From IMG/VR virus record IMGVR_UViG_3300030105_001256, positions 1-37,361 of that record: a stretch of DNA of 37,361 nt; one strand, written 5' to 3'. Under the pieces are notes generated by a model. It saw only the letters and a list, made by a program, of their open reading frames with translations. It made no database searches and was not told the DNA's origin. Positions 14,582-22,251 of the stretch are shown piece by piece. Numbering within the stretch: the first letter of the stretch is position 1; each line of letters opens with the position of its first letter. This DNA is from a virus. The translations under genes and the position numbers were made by a program.

Positions 14582-14761
14582 ATGGAAAATAATATTTATA
14601 CAAAAGATTTAAAAGATATTAAAAATATTTTTAAGAACTTTTGGACACAATCACAGTTGAGTAAAGACGAGCCTATTATGTATATGTTTTCAGATAAGAA
14701 AACAAATACTGATTGGTTCAAACATTCTTTAACAAGACAATATATAAAGGTGAAAAGCTAA
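14582..14761 (+). CDS. Small unknown protein
   Basis: 59 residues (MENNIYTKDLKDIKNIFKNF start), charged and aromatic. GGAG lies 7 bases before the ATG; an in-frame upstream extension is disfavoured because it would run through hammerhead 5. It is the first gene after the last ribozyme, and its stop overlaps the next start (TAATG). Confidence 0.6.
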   Translation: MENNIYTKDLKDIKNIFKNFWTQSQLSKDEPIMYMFSDKKTNTDWFKHSLTRQYIKVKS

Positions 14762-15024
14762 TGGCTAAATTAGAAAGAGGACAAAAAATTTATTACAAAG
14801 ACTGGACTGATAACAACAAAATCTATCCGGCAAAAGTAATACATTGTAAATACAGATATGTGATTATAGATGTATTACTAAATGAACTTAGTAATGTTTG
14901 GAAAAGATGGGAAGTAAACATTGAAGATTGTGAACCAACAGATGATTTTAATATTATCAGACCTCTTGGTGCATGGTTAGGAGAAATGATTGAATTTAAA
15001 GAAGGAGTAAAAGCTAATGAGTAA
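14761..15024 (+). CDS. Small basic/aromatic protein
   Basis: 87 residues starting MAKLERGQKIYYKDWTDNNK. The early pattern (GQKIYY...IYPAKVIHCKYRYVIIDVLL) looks like a small beta-barrel, SH3- or KOW-like, but this is only a visual impression. The start at 14761 is chosen over the longer frame because TAATG couples it to the upstream gene. It overlaps the next gene by 8 bases. Confidence 0.6.
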   Translation: MAKLERGQKIYYKDWTDNNKIYPAKVIHCKYRYVIIDVLLNELSNVWKRWEVNIEDCEPTDDFNIIRPLGAWLGEMIEFKEGVKANE

Positions 15025-15196
15025 ACCAGTAATTGAATTTGGTGGGTTGCCTTGTTATTTAGAGAATAAAAAATTAGATAACTCAAATAAAATTGGAGAA
15101 TGTGTAATTGATGATATAGATCATATTGGTTACATGACTAAAAGAAGCAATAGTTCTTATCTTTATGTAGTTAAAAAAGGAGTAAAAGATGTATAA
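15017..15196 (+). CDS. Tiny unknown protein
   Basis: 59 residues (MSKPVIEFGGLPCYLENKKL start). AGGAG lies 10 bases upstream, inside the end of the preceding gene, and the start overlaps that gene by 8 bases. It overlaps the next gene by 8 bases as well. A tightly packed chain of small ORFs is typical of phage early regions. No family is recognised. Confidence 0.55.
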   Translation: MSKPVIEFGGLPCYLENKKLDNSNKIGECVIDDIDHIGYMTKRSNSSYLYVVKKGVKDV

Positions 15197-15332
15197 GATA
15201 TTTGTATATCAAGAATTGATAAAGAGTGTTGTTCCGGTGGCTAAATTTAGAACTTTAAGTCAAGCAATTGATAAGAAAACTAGACTAGTTAAACAAGGAC
15301 ACTTTCCAACTATAAAAAAGGATAAGTTATGA
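15189..15332 (+). CDS. Tiny basic protein
   Basis: 47 residues (MYKIFVYQELIKSVVPVAKF start), basic C-terminus. AGGAG lies 6 bases before the ATG. It overlaps the genes on both sides, ending in TTATGA where the TGA overlaps the next ATG. No family is recognised. Confidence 0.55.
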   Translation: MYKIFVYQELIKSVVPVAKFRTLSQAIDKKTRLVKQGHFPTIKKDKL

Positions 15333-15532
15333 AGAAAAAAAACTATGAATATGCTGTTTATAAACTATCTTGTTATCTACAAGATTTTTATGGAATGAAC
15401 ATTGGTGGTGTAGAAGACCCTGTAAGGGAAAAATCCTATCAAGATAGGTATGGTGTTTGGTATTTACGAGGAATCAATGAAACGACTTTAGCTAAAGTTA
15501 AAGCTAATGGATTTGTGGTACTTGGAGAATAA
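15329..15532 (+). CDS. Small unknown protein
   Basis: 67 residues (MKKKNYEYAVYKLSCYLQDF start), with a GVWYLRGINETTLAKVKANG segment. ATGA overlap with the upstream gene indicates coupled translation. A perfect TATTAAC palindrome begins 2 bases after its stop. Confidence 0.6.
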   Translation: MKKKNYEYAVYKLSCYLQDFYGMNIGGVEDPVREKSYQDRYGVWYLRGINETTLAKVKANGFVVLGE

Positions 15533-15533
15533 A

Positions 15534-15549
15534 TATTAACCTGTTAATA
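15534..15549. repeat. Palindrome TATTAACCTGTTAATA (perfect)
   Basis: Perfect copy, filling almost the whole 34-base gap between two genes and ending 17 bases before the next ATG. Confidence 0.85.
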
Positions 15550-15566
15550 AATAATATGGAGTCATT

Positions 15567-15872
15567 ATGACAATAAGAAACGAGGAGTTGCTCAATAAAA
15601 CAACAATAGAAATAGTAAAAATATGTAATGAAATTTATACGAAAGTAGATAGAAGTACCGGAGACACGACAGATATATCTGATGCTGATACACAGTTACT
15701 AAAAGTTTTTAATCTTTTAGTTGATATGAATCAAGTTAATTTGAATATCTTACATCCGGAAAGAAATAGAAAAGTTAGAGTTTGCCATTTGGTGCATGAA
15801 ACAACTTCATTTGGTTCAGAGGATGCTTGGATAACTGAAGAGTTTGTAAAACATGATTGGTCTAATGTTTAA
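15567..15872 (+). CDS. Small acidic protein
   Basis: 101 residues, helical and acidic, with a cysteine/histidine-containing segment (VRVCHLVHETTSF) near the C-terminus. GGAG lies 7 bases before the ATG. No family is recognised. It follows a palindrome copy and precedes an 88-base gap with one hairpin. Confidence 0.6.
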   Translation: MTIRNEELLNKTTIEIVKICNEIYTKVDRSTGDTTDISDADTQLLKVFNLLVDMNQVNLNILHPERNRKVRVCHLVHETTSFGSEDAWITEEFVKHDWSNV

Positions 15873-15920
15873 TTTTAAGGGTATACCTATCTATTGGTTG
15901 CATAAACAAAACTTAACAAG

Positions 15921-15938
15921 GGGGCTTACATGAGCCTC
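15921..15938 (+). other. GC-rich hairpin in intergenic gap
   Basis: GGGGCT pairs with AGCCTC (six pairs, one G-U) around TACATG. The downstream sequence is not T-rich, so it is not a clear terminator; it may be an attenuator or a processing site. The gap also contains TATTGGT, resembling ribozyme 3' ends, but no hammerhead core precedes it. Confidence 0.4.
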
Positions 15939-15960
15939 AATTTCACAAAAAGGAGAAAAT

Positions 15961-16638
15961 ATGGGAAATAAAAGAAAATTCATATATAAAAAACCATTTG
16001 ATACTAATGAGTCAATTGGATTAAAAAGTATGCCACAAAGACACAATGTTCATACTCATATATTTAATGACAGACATGCTCATGGACAAGAAATATATTT
16101 TGATAAAGAAGTAGCATTTTTAAAGATATTTTTTGACGCTAATTTAAGAAACTTTCCATCTCGTATCATTGCTAATTACAAAGATTTAGTAGAAGTATTT
16201 GGAAAACCTCTCAAAAGCAGAATCAAAGATATTAAATCAGGAGCAGTTTTCTTAGGAAATCTTGAAGATTGTTGGGCTACTGATGTTAGCTGGTTCATAG
16301 TCTTGAAAGATGAAAAGTGCAAAGGTAGAAATATTTATACACCTGTAATCATTCGTAACAATGGTGGTAATGGAAAAAATCATAGTAAGTTGTACCCTTG
16401 GATGCATAATAAATTCTCTAACAATGGTGCTAATCCTACAAGTTGGCGTGTAGAAACGCTGGAAGAAAATTTTGGAAATGCTTATTGCTCAAACAAATCA
16501 CAAATTCAGGATTTGTCAGAGATAGAATCTTTTCAAATTTATGTTGGTAGAGATTATTCTTATGACCAATCTCAGGGTGTTAGAAGTATAGAAGAGAATA
16601 GAAAATATATTAGTAATTTAATTAAGGAGTTTAAATAA
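15961..16638 (+). CDS. Unknown 225-residue protein
   Basis: A mostly soluble, mixed alpha/beta protein with a histidine-rich N-terminal part (PQRHNVHTHIFNDRHAHGQE) that could bind metal, and a segment WATDVSWFIVLKDEKC. AAGGAG precedes the ATG. Its stop overlaps the next start (TAATG). I recognise no family. Position in the early/middle block suggests host interaction or nucleic-acid metabolism, which is inference only. Confidence 0.65.
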   Translation: MGNKRKFIYKKPFDTNESIGLKSMPQRHNVHTHIFNDRHAHGQEIYFDKEVAFLKIFFDANLRNFPSRIIANYKDLVEVFGKPLKSRIKDIKSGAVFLGNLEDCWATDVSWFIVLKDEKCKGRNIYTPVIIRNNGGNGKNHSKLYPWMHNKFSNNGANPTSWRVETLEENFGNAYCSNKSQIQDLSEIESFQIYVGRDYSYDQSQGVRSIEENRKYISNLIKEFK

Positions 16639-17015
16639 TGGCAAAATATTCAACGAGAGTGATAGTGACTTTAGATTTTGATAATATTCCGGAAAGGGAA
16701 GAAGTCGAAAGTACACTATTAGATATAATAGAAAAAGATGAGTTGGTTTATGAAACAGTTATCAGTCCTGTAAGTAAACCCCTTGTCTCAATCAAAGTAA
16801 AAGAAAAAAAGGGAATGAGTTTAAATGAAAAAGAAAGGCATATGCTTCATATTATGACTACATTAATTTATCTAAGTGGGCAAAGCGATAATGCTGAAGA
16901 AATATCAAGAGAATTATTGCATAACTATGCTTTCTTAAATAATAACTTTTTAAAAGACTTAGGATTTTATGAGAGACATACCCTAGCTAGAAAATTAATT
17001 AGGGCGTGGTGTTGA
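16638..17015 (+). CDS. Unknown 125-residue protein sharing a peptide with the giant protein
   Basis: 125 residues: a beta-rich first half (STRVIVTLDFDNIPEREEVE), then a helical half. Residues within HNYAFLNNNFLKDLG are shared exactly (NYAFLNNNFLK) with the zeta-like part of the giant polyvalent protein, and the DNA is 35/36 identical over 16921-16956. AAGGAG lies upstream and the start overlaps the preceding stop. No family is recognised. Confidence 0.65.
   Translation: MAKYSTRVIVTLDFDNIPEREEVESTLLDIIEKDELVYETVISPVSKPLVSIKVKEKKGMSLNEKERHMLHIMTTLIYLSGQSDNAEEISRELLHNYAFLNNNFLKDLGFYERHTLARKLIRAWC
16921..16956 (+). repeat. 36-bp element shared with the giant gene (inverted copy A)
   Basis: Identical at 35 of 36 positions to the reverse complement of 27997-28032. 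Both copies encode the same 11 residues in the same frame; the one difference is a silent T/C. The copies lie 11 kb apart in opposite orientation. Confidence 0.95.
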
Positions 17016-17016
17016 T

Positions 17017-17238
17017 ATGAAAAATGTAAGTTGTCTACACAGAATAATATCTTTTGACGAAGATACTCAGACTGTTTGTGGAGAGTGTGGGGATTTATTT
17101 TCTTTAGTTGTAGATGAAGATGAAGAGGAGGTTTACTTTGAAATACTACACGAAGAATCTAATGGTAGCTTTACAGCTTTTCACAGAACCTTTGAAGAAC
17201 AAACAAAATTATTTAACGAAATTTCAAGCATACATTAA
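17017..17238 (+). CDS. Small zinc-ribbon-like protein
   Basis: 73 residues. An early Cys/His arrangement (C6 with H8, then CGEC near 21-24) looks like a small zinc knuckle, followed by a very acidic stretch (VVDEDEEEVYF) and a helical end. It starts one base after the upstream stop. Such proteins often bind nucleic acids or RNA polymerase; no specific family is recognised. Confidence 0.6.
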   Translation: MKNVSCLHRIISFDEDTQTVCGECGDLFSLVVDEDEEEVYFEILHEESNGSFTAFHRTFEEQTKLFNEISSIH

Positions 17239-17247
17239 GGAGTAATA

Positions 17248-17424
17248 ATGAAAATGAAAACAACAATAAAATTTACAAAACAACCTAAACCAAAAACCGG
17301 CTATGTTACAACGCGTATGCCTGATAGTTTAAGGATGTCTATACAAGAGATAGCTGATGAGAATAGGAGGAGTCTATCTTCTCAAATAGTATTTATGCTT
17401 GAACAACAGATTCAACAGCATTAA
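17248..17424 (+). CDS. Arc-like ribbon-helix-helix repressor
   Basis: 58 residues. A basic N-terminal arm leads into TTRMPDSLRMSIQEIADENR and RSLSSQIVFMLEQQIQ. This is the Arc/MetJ pattern: a strand with R-M-P, helix A with the A-x-E-N-x-R-S turn, and helix B with the Q/E-I-V-x-x-L-E pattern. RHH dimers insert paired strands into palindromic operators, so this is a natural reader for one of the palindrome families here. AAGGAG precedes the ATG. It ends the rightward block and overlaps the convergent gene by 32 bases, an unusual tail-to-tail overlap. Confidence 0.8.
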   Translation: MKMKTTIKFTKQPKPKTGYVTTRMPDSLRMSIQEIADENRRSLSSQIVFMLEQQIQQH

Positions 17425-17941
17425 TACAACATTCTTTAGAGTTATCTAAATTTTTTCTATACAAGCGTTCAGATATTGCATTTAGTCCCAGTTTTAAGAG
17501 GTGCAATTCTTGTTCGCTTGATATAGGTTTATCAAAACAAACAACATTTATAAGAAAATCAGGTAGACCAATAGCTGTGTTTTGGGATGCTGGTGTACGG
17601 GAGTTTCTTAAAATTTTTGTGATCCTTGTAAGTACAACAGATTTTAAGGATTTATGGGAAGCAGTATTTGACATACCACCATCTTGGAACGTAGCGTTCA
17701 TGTTAACTGATGATGGGAACATACCGGATTTTGATGCTAATTTATAAATAAATTCACCGGCATGATGTTGAGACTCATCTATTAACGAGTTAATAAATAA
17801 CTTATCTATATAAATCTGAGTCTTAATTCTAGTTCTATATATTCCTGTCCCCAAATCCTCTAACTCACATTCAAAATGCGAGTGTAATTCTTTAGTTCCT
17901 AAATCTGTAGGATTAAAATTCCCAATCAAATTCCTCAACAT
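17393..17941 (-). CDS. Unknown protein downstream of the primase-helicase
   Basis: 182 residues, mixed alpha/beta, with a central Ser/Asn/Gly-rich loop (QDGGMSNTASHKSLKSVVLT) and a helical C-terminus containing two adjacent cysteines. It overlaps the primase-helicase gene by 29 bases, so it is very likely co-expressed with it. No family is recognised; a replication accessory role is inferred from coupling. A TATTAAC palindrome lies inside the coding region. Confidence 0.65.
   Translation of the reverse strand: MLRNLIGNFNPTDLGTKELHSHFECELEDLGTGIYRTRIKTQIYIDKLFINSLIDESQHHAGEFIYKLASKSGMFPSSVNMNATFQDGGMSNTASHKSLKSVVLTRITKILRNSRTPASQNTAIGLPDFLINVVCFDKPISSEQELHLLKLGLNAISERLYRKNLDNSKECCINAVESVVQA
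17780..17795. repeat. Palindrome TATTAACGAGTTAATA inside a gene
   Basis: Both seven-base arms are perfect and only the central two bases differ from the common CT. This is the only copy in coding sequence, which argues for selection on the DNA site itself. Confidence 0.8.
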
Positions 17942-19664
17942 AATTCACCTCATTGCTTTTTTCAGAGTAAACACCGGTAGGTGGATAATATTCTAGCATT
18001 GTTTCACCTTGCGTACCTATCCATTTGAATCTACATTTCCAACAATGTATTTCTACATCAGTACCCTCACTTCTATGAACTGTAATTCCTAGGTCTGCCT
18101 TAGCGAACCAACTTGCACTACCTGATATTGAATATCCTGTTGGTACTGGAATTTTTCCTTTCATATCCGGATATAATTTAGTGGGATGTGCAATGAACCA
18201 AACATGGATATCATGAGCTTTTGCAAATTGACTTATCTTGGTTAGCATACTTGATATAGCATCTGTCTCAGATAAAGAATTTTTATCCATGTCAAGATAG
18301 TTGTAAGGGTCTATGACAAGACCTCTTGCTCCTATCTGTCTAACAGCCCCAATTGCTTTTTCTAGCACAGAATCTATTGTGCTTGACTCACCATTCGTAT
18401 AATCAATAAACATGAAATGTTCCTCAATAAATTTAAGAGAATTATCTCTCTCATCCTCATTCATTCTTGCAGTCGCACCACTAAAGAATGGTTTATCAAT
18501 AAATTTTTCAGATAGTTTAGCAATATGTATATCCGGTGGATTCTCAAAACTACATACAGCAAATTTCCAATCCTCTTTTTTAGCTAAGTTCATCATAATC
18601 ATGTCAATGAACTCAGACTTTCCTGAAGATGGTATGCCTGTAACAACTGATAACTGACCACCAGCAATTTTAAAAAGCTCATCTACATTTGAATAGCCTG
18701 TTGAAGCTCCTGTCATAAAGCCTTTGTCATATAAATCAATAACACTATTTTCATAATGGTCGCTTTTGTATAAACCGGATAAAGGATATGGCTCACTATT
18801 CTCTATGCACTCTTTGAGTATTTGTTTGCCATGCTTCAGAAGTGTTTCATTCGCATCTTTACAATCATCAGGTAGTGTTGCTAACCAAACTTTATTTTTA
18901 CCTATACGCCTAGCAAGTTCCTCTGTAAGAGCTTCACCTGAAGAATCTTTATCACAGCATAGAACTACTTTATCTACCTTATCTAATTGCTCATTGGCGT
19001 TCCAAATATAAGCAAACTTTTTATCCTCTTGTGGAGAAATCTTATTGTTGGAAACTTTCATAACAGCACCATTGGGAACTGACATAGCACATTCAACCCC
19101 ACTTTCAAAAAGTGCAAGAGCATCAAATTCTCCCTCACAAATAACTATTAAATCGTCAATAGTTAATCTATCTAACCCAAACAGCGTTCTAGCTGACCCC
19201 TCTTGAGTAAAACCTTTTCCCTCAATTGTTCTCCATTTAATCGCATAAACATTCTTGTCATTGTAATATGGAAATCCTATAGCATCTTGAACCCCAACCC
19301 CATTGAACCCTCTCCTGTCAAACAAGACACCATATTTTTCGGCAGTAGCATCTGATATACCCCTGTCTGAAAGCATTTTGTTTTCATGTTTATCTTTTCT
19401 AGCCGTGGTTAACGGCTGTATTTTCATTGGGATTATTTTTTCTACTTTCTTTTCTACCACCACATTATTCTTTTTGTTCATGTCTACTACTCCACTTAAT
19501 TGACAATGCCAACATTGATATAAAACCTTATCGCCATCTCTTGTAAGAGATAAAGTTCGTTGATTTTTCTTCTTTCTACCATGAGAACAAGATGGACATT
19601 CTATCCTCTTGTTTGCAAAATCCTCTATGTATTGAGAATTAATTATTGAAACTACCTCTTGCAT
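17913..19664 (-). CDS. Primase-helicase (T7 gp4 type)
   Basis: 583 residues, full length for the T7 gp4 family. Zinc-binding domain: C23, C26, C51, C54 (CPSCSHG and CWHC). TOPRIM primase: VICEGEFDAL with E177 and E179, and VLCCDKDSSG with D238 and D240. DnaB-type helicase: Walker A GIPSSGKS at 343-350, Walker B region ARGLVIDPYNYL, and a C-terminal ISGSASWFAKADLGI segment. It unwinds the fork and makes primers. No DNA polymerase is seen here, so it must lie outside the window or come from the host. A three-site CTAGT palindrome cluster precedes the gene. Confidence 0.93.
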   Translation of the reverse strand: MQEVVSIINSQYIEDFANKRIECPSCSHGRKKKNQRTLSLTRDGDKVLYQCWHCQLSGVVDMNKKNNVVVEKKVEKIIPMKIQPLTTARKDKHENKMLSDRGISDATAEKYGVLFDRRGFNGVGVQDAIGFPYYNDKNVYAIKWRTIEGKGFTQEGSARTLFGLDRLTIDDLIVICEGEFDALALFESGVECAMSVPNGAVMKVSNNKISPQEDKKFAYIWNANEQLDKVDKVVLCCDKDSSGEALTEELARRIGKNKVWLATLPDDCKDANETLLKHGKQILKECIENSEPYPLSGLYKSDHYENSVIDLYDKGFMTGASTGYSNVDELFKIAGGQLSVVTGIPSSGKSEFIDMIMMNLAKKEDWKFAVCSFENPPDIHIAKLSEKFIDKPFFSGATARMNEDERDNSLKFIEEHFMFIDYTNGESSTIDSVLEKAIGAVRQIGARGLVIDPYNYLDMDKNSLSETDAISSMLTKISQFAKAHDIHVWFIAHPTKLYPDMKGKIPVPTGYSISGSASWFAKADLGITVHRSEGTDVEIHCWKCRFKWIGTQGETMLEYYPPTGVYSEKSNEVNYVEEFDWEF

Positions 19665-19696
19665 TTTTTACTCCTTATCTTTAGTATTCATATAAT

Positions 19697-19767
19697 CTAG
19701 TATTAAACTATACTTATATCTATTATTTAAAACATATCTAGTATTAAACTATCTAGTTATATACTAG
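19697..19767. promoter_or_regulatory. Three CTAGT-N5-ACTAG operator-like sites upstream of the primase
   Basis: Sites lie at 19697-19711, 19738-19752 and 19753-19767. The last has perfect arms; the other two have the sequence CTAGTATTAAACTAT, with one mismatch. The last two are 15 bases apart start to start, as in the cluster at 8073-8159. They lie 33-103 bases upstream of the primase-helicase start, so both clusters precede leftward genes. Confidence 0.75.
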
Positions 19768-20033
19768 GTCTCTTTTCCAACACTTTCCTTTTGCCAAACT
19801 AAAGCCCTAATAGATGAAATCATATTATCGGCAGTAGTCTTTGGGTTATCACTACTTCTTAAATTAACTAAAGATTGTCTCAATGACTTAGAATTTAATT
19901 CAGATAGTTCACATAACTTATCAAAGTCTTTTGAGCCAAACCAATCATAAGCCTTATAAACTTTCTTATCATCATTCGATACAGCATCTCTTATCGCTTG
20001 ATATATAACTGAAAGATATAATTCTTTATTCAT
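19764..20033 (-). CDS. Small unknown protein upstream of the primase
   Basis: 89 residues from the ATG at 20033; a TTG at 20081 would add 16 residues but lies in the divergent promoter region and lacks a binding site. The middle, KAYDWFGSKDFDKLCELSEL followed by NSKSLRQSLVNL, resembles a small helical domain seen in many phage proteins (F-x-x-x-C-x-L-x-x-L-x-S-x-x-x-R). The function is unknown. Its 3' end overlaps one operator-like site. Confidence 0.6.
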   Translation of the reverse strand: MNKELYLSVIYQAIRDAVSNDDKKVYKAYDWFGSKDFDKLCELSELNSKSLRQSLVNLRSSDNPKTTADNMISSIRALVWQKESVGKET

Positions 20034-20066
20034 AATATTTATATAATTAATTTTTAATTTAGTATT

Positions 20067-20093
20067 TGTATTTAATATCAAAATACATATAAT
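20067..20093 (+). promoter_or_regulatory. Promoter with inverted repeat, rightward recombination block
   Basis: A perfect TATAAT (20088-20093) lies 31 bases before the ATG at 20124. Directly upstream, TGTATTT (20067-20073) and AAATACA (20081-20087) form a seven-base inverted repeat filling the -35/-10 spacer. The -35 is weak. An operator inside the promoter suggests repression or activator-dependent transcription. Confidence 0.5.
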
Positions 20094-20123
20094 GACAAGG
20101 GTAAAGATTAAAAAGGAGTAAAA

Positions 20124-20384
20124 ATGTTTAAGATTGAAAAGAATATACCAATACCACCTGTCAATAGAAAAGTTAGAAGAAAACCTAATAGCATTACTAA
20201 GTGCTTACAAACCCTTGAAGTCAATGAATCTTTTGTAGTGCCTATACCGGAAGGTTTAAACGCTATGAAGTTTAGGAATCAGATTGGCTATGCAAAGTCT
20301 GTTATCAAACATAAAAGGAAAGATAATTTTTCTATAATTACAAGAGAAGTCGATGGGGGGATTAGAATATGGCGAGTAGAATAA
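20124..20384 (+). CDS. Small basic protein
   Basis: 86 residues, basic, starting MFKIEKNIPIPPVNRKVRRK and ending in VDGGIRIWRVE. It contains an SFVVPIPEGLNAMKFRNQIG stretch, a small alpha/beta pattern seen in phage early proteins and suggestive of nucleic-acid binding. AAGGAG precedes the ATG. It overlaps the exonuclease gene by 16 bases. Confidence 0.65.
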   Translation: MFKIEKNIPIPPVNRKVRRKPNSITKCLQTLEVNESFVVPIPEGLNAMKFRNQIGYAKSVIKHKRKDNFSIITREVDGGIRIWRVE

Positions 20385-21277
20385 CCAACAAACATAATCT
20401 ACCTCAGACTTTAGTAAACCTTGCTAAGAGTAGAGATTATTCAAGAGGTAAATCAGATAGGTCTATTACGCAATTAATAGATAGTCCTCAAGTATCAGTA
20501 TTAAGGATGGCAAATGAAAATAATATTTCAGAGGATGTTGTCGATACTTTTTGGGCAAATCTTGGTAGTGCTATCCATCATATAACTGAGAAGGGTGCAG
20601 ATGATGATCACTTAGTTGAAGAGAGATTGTTTACTGAAGTTGGCAACTGGACAATTTCCGGTGCTATTGATATTCAAAAATTAGAAAGTGATGGAAGTAT
20701 TAGCGTGTTGGATTATAAATTCACTAGTGTTTGGAGTGTCAAGAATCCTAAGTTGGATTGGGAAAGACAATTAAATTGCTATGCCTTTTTAGTTGCTAAG
20801 GAAAAGAAAAAGAAAATTAAAGACTTAAAGATTGTAACTTTTTTGCGAGATTGGAATAGAAACAATGCAAAAAGAGATTTCAAATATCCTCAACAACAAA
20901 TATTAGTAGTACCTATAAAGCTATGGTCTTTTAAAGAGCAAGAGAAATACATGGAGGATAGGGTTAGATTACATCAGGAGACTGTGTATGGCTTTATAAG
21001 TAATAAGTCTATGTCTGAATGTACTGATGAAGAAAGATGGCAGAGAGAGGACAAGTACGCTGTTAGAAAAGAATCTAATGTCAGGGCATTAAGAGTATTT
21101 GATAACAAAAAAGAAGCTGAAAAGTTTTTGAAAGAAAGCAAGACTACCAAAGATAGTAAAGAGTATGTGATAGACGAAAGAAAAGGAGAGCCTATTAGAT
21201 GTACTGGAAACTATTGCAAGGTGAATGAATGGTGTAACCAATATCAAGAGTGGAGCAAAACGAACCATGTTGAATAA
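20369..21277 (+). CDS. PD-(D/E)XK exonuclease (Cas4/RecB-like)
   Basis: 302 residues. The nuclease motifs are in order: GSAIH (H70), then E84/E85, GAID (D101), then LDYK (D115, K117) and QLNCYAF (Q134). Near the C-terminus CTGNYCKVNEWC gives a C-x4-C-x5-C pattern that could hold an Fe-S cluster with another cysteine, as in Cas4/AddB-type nucleases. It should resect DNA ends to give single strands for the annealing protein encoded downstream. A GGGGGG stretch acts as the ribosome site. Confidence 0.85.
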   Translation: MASRITNKHNLPQTLVNLAKSRDYSRGKSDRSITQLIDSPQVSVLRMANENNISEDVVDTFWANLGSAIHHITEKGADDDHLVEERLFTEVGNWTISGAIDIQKLESDGSISVLDYKFTSVWSVKNPKLDWERQLNCYAFLVAKEKKKKIKDLKIVTFLRDWNRNNAKRDFKYPQQQILVVPIKLWSFKEQEKYMEDRVRLHQETVYGFISNKSMSECTDEERWQREDKYAVRKESNVRALRVFDNKKEAEKFLKESKTTKDSKEYVIDERKGEPIRCTGNYCKVNEWCNQYQEWSKTNHVE

Positions 21278-21292
21278 TTCGAGTGGTTTAAA

Positions 21293-21308
21293 TATTAACA
21301 AGTTAATA
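21293..21308. repeat. Palindrome TATTAACAAGTTAATA
   Basis: Both arms perfect, centre AA. It lies 16 bases after the exonuclease stop and 18 bases before the next GTG start. Confidence 0.85.
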
Positions 21309-21326
21309 AACAAAAAAGGAGAAAGA

Positions 21327-21569
21327 GTGGGAAATAAATTAACAATGAAAAATGAAGAGGTTTTGAGAAAGATAATAGGATTTATGCAAGTCTTATCTAG
21401 CGAAGGCATACCACATATCAAGGTAGCGTTTGAAGATGACAGGCATATTCTTATACAAGATTATTCTAGGCGTATCATAACGCAACAAAAAATGACCTTT
21501 GACGAATTCGTATCTACAGATACAAAATTATTAATACAAGCAACAAGGAGTATGCAAGATGGAGAATAA
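21327..21569 (+). CDS. Small unknown protein in the recombination block
   Basis: 80 residues. The GTG at 21327 is chosen because AAGGAG sits 6 bases upstream; the longer frames start inside the exonuclease gene or across the palindrome. The sequence is charged alpha/beta (EEVLRKIIGFMQVL, then IPHIKVAFEDDRHILIQDYS). It overlaps the annealing-protein gene by 11 bases. Function unknown. Confidence 0.65.
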   Translation: MGNKLTMKNEEVLRKIIGFMQVLSSEGIPHIKVAFEDDRHILIQDYSRRIITQQKMTFDEFVSTDTKLLIQATRSMQDGE

Positions 21570-22251
21570 GAATAAAGAACAAGCTATGGAACAAATAAGT
21601 TATGGACTGGTATGGAAAACATTAAGTAAGATTGATGTAAGTGACAAGGTAGAAAAGAAAATGAATTTGAGTTATTTGTCTTGGAGTTATGCATGGTCAA
21701 CTATGATGGATTATTTTCCTGATGCTCAATATACTTTTTATGAAAATCAAGAGACTGGAGTTCCTTATGTAGTTTTACCGGATGGAACAGCAGAGGTTAG
21801 ATGTAGAGTGACCATAGGTAGCCTAGCAAGAGAGATGTGGTTGCCTGTAATGGACTTCAAAAACAATGCAGTTATTAATCCAAATGCAAGTGAAGTTAAT
21901 AAAGCTAAGATGAGAAGTCTTGTTAAAACTTTAGGAATGTACGGATTAGGCATAAATATTTATGCCGGAACTGACTTGCCTATTCCTGATAAACAAACTA
22001 AAACTAAAGAAGATATTTCTGAACAAAAAGAAGAGTCAGAGCCTAAAGTCAAAGATGAACATGACGAGAATTGGGCGAACCTATTTTTAGATGGTATACA
22101 AGTACCTCTTAAAATGTGTAAAGATATAGAACAAATGAATAGTATCTTTATTCAAAACAAACCATCAATCGACATAATCGAAAGTAGACACAAGGATATT
22201 TTTGTGAAGATTGTAGAATTATTTAAAACTAAAAAAGGAGAAATATCATAA
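21559..22251 (+). CDS. Single-strand annealing protein (Sak3/DUF1071-like)
   Basis: 230 residues. The segment NLSYLSWSYAWSTMMDYFPDA at about 36-56 is the hallmark of DUF1071/Sak3 phage recombinases; it is followed by a beta-rich core with MWLPVMDFKNNAVINPNAS and RSLVKTLGMYGLG. These Rad52-related proteins anneal homologous single strands. Neighbours (exonuclease upstream, SSB downstream, RusA further on) make a full recombination module. The C-terminal third is charged and probably flexible. Confidence 0.8.
   Translation: MENKNKEQAMEQISYGLVWKTLSKIDVSDKVEKKMNLSYLSWSYAWSTMMDYFPDAQYTFYENQETGVPYVVLPDGTAEVRCRVTIGSLAREMWLPVMDFKNNAVINPNASEVNKAKMRSLVKTLGMYGLGINIYAGTDLPIPDKQTKTKEDISEQKEESEPKVKDEHDENWANLFLDGIQVPLKMCKDIEQMNSIFIQNKPSIDIIESRHKDIFVKIVELFKTKKGEIS

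Noticed and set aside
20034-20081. N-terminal extension of the small gene at 19764-20033 from a TTG
   Set aside because: It would cover the divergent promoter and inverted repeat, and has no binding site; the ATG at 20033 is preferred.
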